64,000 bases of DNA, taken from Gracilaria gracilis. Lineage: Eukaryota > Rhodophyta > Florideophyceae > Gracilariales > Gracilariaceae. Location: assembly GCA_030374805.1 (NCBI GenBank), contig JARGSG010000207.1:1-64000 (forward strand), read 5' to 3'. The notes under the pieces are model-generated. The model ran no database searches, was not told the DNA's origin, and was given only the letters and a program-made list of their open reading frames with translations. Positions 56,822 through 64,000 of the stretch are shown piece after piece. The position numbers and the translations under genes were made by a program. The first letter of the stretch is position 1, and each line of letters begins with the position of its first letter.

Positions 56822-58982
56822 CTATGTCGGTCTTGGTGAGTACGTCTGGCGAGGCTGTCCGCCCTGGCGATATCCTACATTGTCCTTCGGGATATCAGTT
56901 TTCCGTCCGGTCTGGTAGGCACTGTAATAGCCTTCCTCGCGGCGTTGCTGATAATTAGCCTCCCGTATGGCCAGCAGCTTCTCCTTTAGGTCCGAGGGGA
57001 GCAACTGACAGTAGTTGGGCTCCCGCGAAAGGCAAATCCGACACGGTCTAACTGGTGGCTGCCCCTGGGGTTGCTGTGCCCTGGAGCTGGCAGGACTGGG
57101 ATAAGACCGAACGGACTGAGCCGGCGTTGAAGCCGAGGGCGTAGTGAGAGGCGAGGGCATGGAAGACGCGCGGGATACCGCGAGAACATGTTCCTCGTCT
57201 TCATCCGATACGGAATAGATCGATTCCGACGGGGTATCGATACTGTGAACCTTCCGGGCGGTACGAGAGGACTCTTTTCGAACGGTTGGCTTTTGAGTAT
57301 CGACCCGAACGGACTGTCTACTTGAGGCACGATGGGTATCTCCGTACGATTCCGCGTAACGGGCAAGTGCATCGTATCCGATATTGGGATGCGAGGTGAG
57401 GTGATTCCTCACCTTTGACCGTATGGCGGCAAGGAGACCTTCGACGAAGATACCCTTCAAATTCCGATCGGTAAAGACATTTCCGCAACGGAGGGCTTTC
57501 GTCCAGAGCTTCTGGGCGAATTCCGTTTCGGACATGCCTGACGCTTGGCGGTAGAGGGTGACCTCTGCGGCCGCGTCGGCAATGATCTCATCCGTTGCGT
57601 ACGTGGTCAACAGAAAGTTGACTACTTCTTCGTACGTATGGAGAGACTCATCCCGAGTACGGTCGACAGCGCCAGACTCACCTTCGAGCCGAGACTGAAC
57701 CAGAGCGTGCGCCGGTCCGGTCAGGTAAAACTGGAAACACCAGAGGGCTGCCCCCTCAGTGAGTCCGTTGTGGTTGCAAGCGGTTTTAAACCGCTGTAAG
57801 AAATTGAGCACCGATATCCGATCCGTCCCGGAAAAGGAATGAGCCTTCATCTGGACATTCAATTTCTTTTGGTAGCGCGCAATCTTGCGCGCCACCCGCG
57901 AATTGTACGTCTGGCTCCTCCTGAGCAACCTGTACGTACGGTAGTCCACCACTTTGGCGAACTTCTCGTTCAAGGGCCTGATGCGTTTTAGCATCAACCT
58001 GTCCGAACGGGAACGATACCGATCGGACTTCCCCCTCCGTCGAGGGCTGCGGGAGTGTCGGTCGATTTCCGAATCCGTGTGGTCGTCATCCGACGATGAC
58101 TCCGAAGAGTCCGAGTCCGTTCTGGCTGATCTTCGCCTTCTCTGGCGGCGACGGTCTTTCCGTTTACGGGGTGCGTCATCCGAATCGGAACTTCCGCTCG
58201 GTCTACCGCCTCTGCGGCGGCGATTCCTCCTCTCGTCGGAGGAATCTCCTGAGCTTCCGTTCGGATCGTCCTGCGGGTTGACTGGCGGGAGGTACACTCC
58301 GGTCGGACCCCTCGTTGGGCCCTTCTTCAGTTCCGGTCGGTGTTACCTCTCGCCGCTAGTGGGTGCATTGTCCGTACGGTCAATAAAAGATTTGGGTGGG
58401 TGGGTCGGTAGCTGAGCTACCAGTGCGGCCAGTGTACTGTTCAGAGCTGACGTAGCAGGTTCCGAACGGTCTGTCTTCAGGATATTCCTGACCATGTCGT
58501 GTACGATCGGTGGAATATCCTCGTGCAGAAGCACCGGGATTCGGTCCTTGAGGTACATCTCCACTGCCATGGGGACGTGGACCTCAATTTCCGTTCGGAG
58601 ACTCTGCAGGGCGTAGGGAGCGATCCCTGCCCAGAGTTCCCGTGCGGTAGTCCGTTCGGTAAGAAGTCGCGGCGCGGGGCCAGCTTCGCCCCGGGGTGTC
58701 TTCTCCGTTCCGCGAAAAAGGGCGAGGGCAGTTGCCTCGTCCTCGTTCCGTGCGTACTTTGACCTGTTACGTGCGGGCCCGTCGCGGATCATCCGTTCGG
58801 GTTCCTCTGACGGCGTCACGTAGGCCGTCGCGTTGCTTCGGGTGCTTCGGCGGCCTACCGAAGCGGCATTCGAAGCGTCGCGAATTGCGACCGGTACGGA
58901 ATTTGCGGTGCCTTTTTCGACCAAAGACCCTTCACCCATTTCTCCGTTTGGACGATGACTCATACTGTACGTATCGGTTCCA
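56822..58982 (-). pseudogene. Gypsy gag region
   Basis: From the ATG near 58962 (MSHRPNGEMG). The central retrotransposon-gag domain has FLQRFKTACNHNGLTEGAALW and SETEFAQKLWTKALRC. It is preceded by an arginine-serine-rich stretch and followed by a Cys-containing tail (CRICLSREPNYCQLL) in place of a clear CCHC knuckle. Confidence 0.8.
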
Positions 58983-59023
58983 CGATCGGTTCTGATGCTC
59001 CGTACGGTCTCGAATTCCACTTC

Positions 59024-59038
59024 TAAGTCGGGAGACCA
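59024..59038 (-). other. Gypsy primer-binding site
   Basis: The minus strand reads TGGTCTCCCGACTTAG one base after the LTR. It is complementary to a tRNA 3' end of the form GTCGGGAGACCA, which I cannot assign to an amino acid. Confidence 0.65.
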
Positions 59039-59039
59039 A

Positions 59040-59582
59040 TGTGGTATAATGCACAGAAAGGGAGAGAGTCCGAAGCGGTCTTGAGACGGGAGCGGCGGTA
59101 GCGTACAGTCTTGTGACTGTAATGAATCCGAACGGAGAGAAGGGGCGGAAGCACCGGGCGGTCGAGGGGAGAGTGGACGATTGTTATCACCAGGCACGTA
59201 CAGGAACGTGCGGAAGGGTACGAACGGTCTGAGAAACCCAACAAAAGAGTAGCCGTGCGGTCTATCGTTAGTGCAAACTAGCGAAGAAGACGTTAGGAAG
59301 AAGATGCTTGTCGTTTACGATTGGGGCCTCGGGAGATCCGAGCTACAACTAAATATCGGGTCTGGGCCCCATTACTAACTACTGTACGATCGGTCTAATT
59401 TGCACTGTCACTACCATGCCCGTACACGTGGCCAACTTGTACGCTGTGCCAACCCGTCCGGCACTTGATCACCAAATCGTACACGTGGCGGTGCCACTGC
59501 ACCGGCCAACCGTGCACTACCCCTTCGTACGTGAACGGCCAATCGGATATACAGAGCCCCAACCCGGGCCCACTATACTACA
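59040..59582 (-). repeat. Gypsy 5' LTR
   Basis: 543 bp, same ends as the 3' LTR. Confidence 0.93.
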
Positions 59583-59587
59583 GCACT

Positions 59588-60049
59588 GTCGGCCACACAC
59601 CCACTTACGTGGCACAACTCTTTGTACCCCATTCACATCCACTCCTATTTCCCGCCATTCCACACAATTTCCATTTTTTTCCTAGAAATCTCCACATTTT
59701 CCCAACCTTGGTCCATACCATATCCCAATGAAACCCATGATGCACCACCTCTCAAGTACCAACGGTACCATAAAATTTTACTTTCTATGCTTTATTTCAC
59801 TGCATACCATCTCACAACACACTCTTCGACCCTACTTCCTCCGCAGCCCTTCTGCCCATTTCTTTTCATAACCGAATCATACAAATCTCCTTATCCCCTG
59901 GAACACTTTTTTCCATGACCAAAACAACAGTCCAGTCGTGTACTTAAAGGTTTCCCCACTCCTTAGAATGTAGACCACTTTCCTTTCACAGCTACCAGCA
60001 CCCGACACCTTCCAACAGCCCATACCTTCAATCAAACAAACTCATCGCA
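59588..60049. other. Upstream region of the ketopantoate-reductase-like gene
   Basis: C- and T-rich, no gene seen; probably the promoter region. The gypsy element inserted about 460 bp upstream of the start. Confidence 0.4.
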
Positions 60050-60810
60050 ATGAGCTCCCATTCATCTTCCCTCCGTTCTACAATCATCCCAGCTGTTGTC
60101 GTAGGGAGAGGCCGTATTGGCACCCTGCTTTACAACAATGGTTCCCCTCCGGACACATTTTCTCCATCGAAGACTTCATTTCCGCAGAGTGCCTTCCCCA
60201 AGGTCCAATCTTCTTCTGTGGCAGGAACGACCTTCTCGAAAAAGTAATTCTATCGTGTCCAGCACAACGAGCAGAAGACTTGGTCTTCATCCAGAATGGT
60301 CACATCCTTCCCATCCTTTCCCAACACGGAATTGAGCACTGCAAACGAGCAGCTCTTTACATCGCCGTTCCCACTCTCGGCGCCTCCCAACAGGATGGTG
60401 TCACGCCTCTCTCTCCAAATGGTCTAACCACAGCCTCCAGAAAGTGGACTCTGCCAATAGCTGAACGCCTCTGGACCGCAGGTCAGACTTGCAGTATCGT
60501 CGACGAAAACCCCTTTTCCAATTCTTACTACCAAAAGCTCGTTTGGATCTCTTCCTTCAATCTCGTCGGTTCTTCATTTGGATTCGTTACCATGTATGAA
60601 GTGGCTACCAAGTACAAAACTATTGTGTCAACTATAATGAAGGAGCTTCTAGGCATAGTCACCTTCAACACAGGTTTCTCCTTCAATATCCCTTCTACAG
60701 TGGAATCACTTCTGGAATACGGCAGCACCTTACATCCTTCCCAGCTTCTTTCTCGGAGTATGAATCTAGAAATGCTTACTTCTATATCACCTCCGCAGAT
60801 GAAATACTAG
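60050..60810 (+). CDS. Ketopantoate-reductase-like NAD(P)-binding protein
   Basis: Start at 60050 (MSSHSS). An N-terminal Rossmann motif AVVVGRGRIGTLL (GxGxxG) is at residues ~15-28. Then come a PIFFCGRNDLLEKV strand, DLVFIQNGH (the lqNG motif of ketopantoate reductases), LYIAVPTLGA, and a helical C-domain (YYQKLVWISSFNLVGSSFGF ... TIMKELLGI). Ketopantoate reductases make pantoate for coenzyme A, but here the similarity is by pattern only and other 6-phosphogluconate-dehydrogenase-like enzymes are possible. The Rossmann motif and the rest lie in frames one base apart, with the change near 60130. The gene is convergent with the dioxygenase-like gene and ends TAG at 60810. Confidence 0.55.
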
Positions 60811-61041
60811 CCGGAAGGCAGGACCCTGCCCCTTTCCACACCAACTATATCAATGTTCTTAGAAATCACATTCTCTAGTAATTAGAACAAATTGTAAACC
60901 TCGTCATCGTTGCAACTACACACACAACCCAGTTTTGTTCTCCAATTATTTTTAAGTTACCGCTTAAACAAATCACCTGTTCACTTTTTGTATCAAGTCT
61001 CTATCACAAACAAACACAACAGTATAAGTGCTACATTATAC
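60811..61041. other. Intergenic region between convergent genes (copy 2)
   Basis: AT-rich 3'-end sequence, nearly identical to 47156-47390. No gene seen. Confidence 0.5.
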
Positions 61042-62997
61042 CTACTCATCGTCATCATCCATTATCATCTGTCTTTCCTCGTAATCCCCATCTGTATTCT
61101 CAGCAGGGCCACCTGACATTTCTTCATCTTCCTCTTCGTCCTCGTCCTCTCCATCTTCTATATCTTCCATCTCAATCTCTTCCCCCAAACCTTCATCATG
61201 GTCCAGCTAATCGTTTGGGTCTTCTCCTAGCCCAAAGTCCTCATCTACGAACTTTGGCCGAAACGCTGGCTCCCTGTGCACCGCGTCAGGGAGCTTGTAT
61301 CCTTCAGATAAAAAATACATGTGATATCTCAGGCAATTCTCTTTCACCAACGCATCCATGTACCCAGCTCCCGCATGAAACACATCCCCTCTCCCAATAA
61401 ACACAGAGTAAGGCGGAACCCTGAACTTCTTCACAACCATTGTACGTGATAACCTCTTCAAACTCTTGTCATCCGTCACATAAATATTAAGAGACCTCTC
61501 ACAAACCTATATCGTTAATGAACTTCTTCCAGAGGCCATTACGAAGAACCCCGGAATATCTCCCTTATCCTTCTCCACATTCGTCAACCCTCGAAAATCA
61601 GTGAGCAAAACCTGCCTTGGGCATCACTCCCTCGTACACAACACACGCCCTCCGGTCTGCGGCGTATACATCCTTCTCTTAGCCTTGGTGTTGGTACAAA
61701 GGCGGGGAGCCGATGCAATTTGCCCAAACCTCGCATCTAACAACGCCCGCTTTCTCACCATCATCACGTTCTTCTCATCAGATTCCATGCAATCAACAAT
61801 CCCCTTCTTCGTCGTAATATATCGTCCAATTCCCTGCATCCTGTCCCCAGCATCCTTTTCTTCCCCCGCGTTGATGATGTGATTCCATTTCGTTCGGTTC
61901 TCTTCAAATTTCAAGTCTGGCTGCTCCTTGAATTCCTTCTCAAAAAACTCTAGCAACTCTTCTGTCACGTCTTCATCCAGCACCACGCCCTTCTTCTTCG
62001 CCTCCTCTGACATACCTTCATCAGTTTCGAAGTATTCCAAAACACAGAAACCACTTTCCATCAATTCTATTCTCTTCGTCGCAAAGTACTCTCGAGCGAG
62101 GTCATCCCTCTTTATTGCCGCCATCCAAAGAGCTTCTTCCTCCCCTCTCGGCTTTCCCTTCAACGGAAGCATCACCCCAGGAACTGGTTCTTTCGTGCTA
62201 TCCAGCTCCTTGTGCACATTCCGGGCGGCATGCCAGTACACCGCGTGGTAGACCGCTCTCAAATCCGCCACCCCCAAACATCCCGCCCTGTGCTCCTTTC
62301 CCAAATGAATCATCTCCATCCACGGATGCTGATGTTTCACTGCATTCTTCCTTCCCGGCCACTCACTCGGTAGCGCATTCACCAGACCCTTCCATGACAC
62401 ATCCGATCCACCAGCCCACTCACCTGCCTTATTCATCCCTTTCGGTGGTTTCTCGGGATTCTTGTCTTCAAATCCACGCATCGTTCCTTCCTCCATCCCT
62501 TCCTCCTCGTCCTGAACGAACTTACTATCGTTCTCACTGCCACCACTTTCATCCTCGCTCGACGACACCAAATTTATTTTCTGTTCTTTGAAGAACTTCT
62601 TCAATGCCGGCTTCGTCATATTCCTGAATAAAGTAACAACCTCCATTGGTATATTCCCAGAAAAGGTCTTCACGGTGCCCTTCTTCATCCTCTTCGGAGC
62701 AGGTTGGATTTCTACCTCATCCTCATCGTCAGTAAGATCAATTAACCTCCTCTTCTTCTTCTTCTTCTTGCTCCCAGCCTTGCTACCTTAATCCTCTTTC
62801 AGCCGGCCTGGAGCAATCTTTTTCCGTGTCCTCCGCCTCAACCCTGATGGCTCGGCTTCATGGTCGTCCCCTTGCATGGAAGCTTCGAACAACATTAGAG
62901 CATCTTCTTCCTCATTATGTGCTGCGGTTGACGGACCATCACCTACACCGACGACTTCAACCACCTCCTCTCCCATCTCCTTCACCTCCTCTGACGT
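61042..62997 (-). pseudogene. 2OG-Fe(II) dioxygenase-like protein with acidic regions, copy 2
   Basis: Second copy of the gene at 45212. A long open stretch (62688-61624) covers the acidic region and the ~300-residue middle domain. The dioxygenase core follows at 61620-61207, with FIGRGDVFHAGAGY and CLRYHMYF. In this copy the first His of the HxD pair reads as Leu, so it would not bind iron normally. About four interruptions in total, some private to this copy. Confidence 0.6.
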
Positions 62998-63027
62998 TTG
63001 AAGCGATACTTTGAAAACTTCTTGAAG

Positions 63028-64000
63028 CTAGTTACCGGCGGTCTTCACCCTTCTAGACATCATCCCGTCCCATGAACGTCTCGTACCGCCAAGTTCTATT
63101 TTTGCTGTCCGCATACCCAGATATTCGATCACAGACACATGTTTTCCTCCTAAGTTGAATACTGTCTGCAATACTTCTTCAACACTAATCTCCTTCTTCT
63201 TCGTAGTGACATTACATAGGCTGTACATACCTATGGCACATTGAAAGAAGTGCTTTCTCATGTCTTCAAGACGACCAGTTCTCGTAGAAGAAGACAACCT
63301 CAGTTCCACATACCATTGCAAGCAACGTACGACAAATCGAAACTGCCCATCGGTGAGACCCATCAGGAGGTCACTCGAGACATGCGTCACCGTGAGGGCT
63401 GCACCCTCCTTACACACCTTCTCAAAGAACTCCAAAAGCCCCTCACATTCCACAAACTTCAGAGCCAATGTCGCGTAACGAGTCAAGTGACGCACGCTGT
63501 AGTCTCCGATAGCCTCACTTCTCTTCAAAGCACCAGCTAACTGCTTCAAAGTAATGCTCTTCACATCCACATGTGACTCGTCTACGACGTTCTGCACAAA
63601 AGATACCGTGCTATGAATTTTGTCTGCAAACGACATCCTCAGCACATTCGAACTCATCTCGTTCAGAAAATTGCCGAGTCCTAGTACCTCGTTCATTGTG
63701 ATGGCCTTCCCATCCTTTCTTCCCCACAGCACAACATCCAAAGAACGGACTATATCCACCCACTTCCCGCCTTCCCCATGCAAGTCTTGTAGCACAAGAA
63801 TTCTGTGATATCCGTCTATGAGGGTTACGGGCACAACAATTCTCCCATCAACAACTATTTCATTCACAGCATACTCCCGTAGAGATGCCACAGCAATCAA
63901 ACCTGCAGACGGGAGCCACCCAAAGTTGCGACATTTCATCATCGTCGCCTCCTTGTGTCCCAGATTCACACTTCGAACTGTCTTCTTCGGGATTTCAATC
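63028..64000 (-). CDS. ParB-like domain protein, copy 2 (partial at window edge)
   Basis: Matches 44201-45169 with about ten residue differences (for example DIVRSLD for DTVRSLD). It keeps the DGYHR motif and the same TAG end. The frame is open to the window edge, so the N-terminus lies outside. Confidence 0.75.
   Translation of the reverse strand, partial: IEIPKKTVRSVNLGHKEATMMKCRNFGWLPSAGLIAVASLREYAVNEIVVDGRIVVPVTLIDGYHRILVLQDLHGEGGKWVDIVRSLDVVLWGRKDGKAITMNEVLGLGNFLNEMSSNVLRMSFADKIHSTVSFVQNVVDESHVDVKSITLKQLAGALKRSEAIGDYSVRHLTRYATLALKFVECEGLLEFFEKVCKEGAALTVTHVSSDLLMGLTDGQFRFVVRCLQWYVELRLSSSTRTGRLEDMRKHFFQCAIGMYSLCNVTTKKKEISVEEVLQTVFNLGGKHVSVIEYLGMRTAKIELGGTRRSWDGMMSRRVKTAGN

Larger units (their letters stand above)
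49052..59587 (-). mobile_element. Ty3/gypsy chromodomain retrotransposon, nearly whole, with a nested solo LTR
   Basis: Bounded by the 5-bp target duplication GCACT (49052-49056 and 59583-59587). Two 543-bp LTRs differ at about five sites (~1%), so insertion is recent. Order in minus sense: 5' LTR, primer site (59024-59038), gag, protease, RT, RNase H, integrase, chromodomain, a 2.2-kb non-coding 3' region, purine tract AGGAGGGGGA (49602-49613 complement), 3' LTR. It is broken by a solo Copia A LTR in pol and about two or three small interruptions. The whole element is packed with CCGNNCGG sites. Confidence 0.93.
60475..64000 (-). repeat. Right arm of a large inverted duplication
   Basis: Matches 44190-47725 in inverted orientation at about 96-97%, covering the ParB-like gene, the dioxygenase-like gene and the 3' end of the ketopantoate-reductase-like gene. 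It continues past the right edge of the window. Confidence 0.9.

Overview
The window looks like a transposon-dense stretch of a eukaryotic nuclear genome. It has nested Ty1/copia and Ty3/gypsy retrotransposons, a LINE fragment, a Tc1/mariner-pogo-type DNA transposon, and a few long, apparently intron-poor genes at about 50% GC. This fits a florideophyte red alga such as Chondrus, but that is inference; nothing here fixes the species.

Layout. Positions 1-16818 are a head-to-tail array of a non-autonomous LTR retrotransposon (family D, minus sense): 945-bp LTRs alternate with a 2318-bp non-coding internal domain, period 3263 bp, running off the left edge. Each internal domain carries about 14 regularly spaced hairpins with conserved loops and covarying stems. 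The array stops exactly at an LTR edge, next to a LINE reverse-transcriptase fragment (16819-17928). Copia A (17929-25707) has both LTRs and a long open pol; its gag is split by a 327-bp retroposon and a solo LTR of family B. Copia C (25708-29525) is a partial element carrying a pogo-type DNA transposon. Copia B (29652-34622, minus) has its 5' LTR but lacks its 3' end, and a C-family LTR follows (34623-35303).

From 35.3 to 49 kb the sequence is gene-like. Several unrecognised frames (35.3-39.3 kb) are followed by a minus-strand gene joining a beta-class adenine-type DNA methyltransferase (DPPYN) to a SET domain (39.6-43.3 kb). It is divergent from a plus-strand ParB-like gene and a gene with a 2OG-Fe(II) dioxygenase-like core and very acidic tail (44.1-47.2 kb). 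The intergenic space holds three ~80-bp near-perfect palindromes. The ParB/dioxygenase block recurs inverted at 61.0-64.0 kb, next to a ketopantoate-reductase-like gene (60.05-60.81 kb) whose 3' end is also present in the first copy. A chromodomain gypsy element (49057-59582, 5-bp target duplication GCACT) sits between the arms and itself holds a solo Copia A LTR (target duplication CCAAG).

How the parts may work together. The methyltransferase, SET, ParB-like and dioxygenase parts together suggest a DNA/chromatin modification cassette, possibly once mobile and now partly decayed. The D elements share the initiator-Met half-tRNA primer site with Copia A and B, so copia machinery could mobilise them. 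The gypsy element is saturated with the 8-bp palindromic pattern CCGNNCGG.
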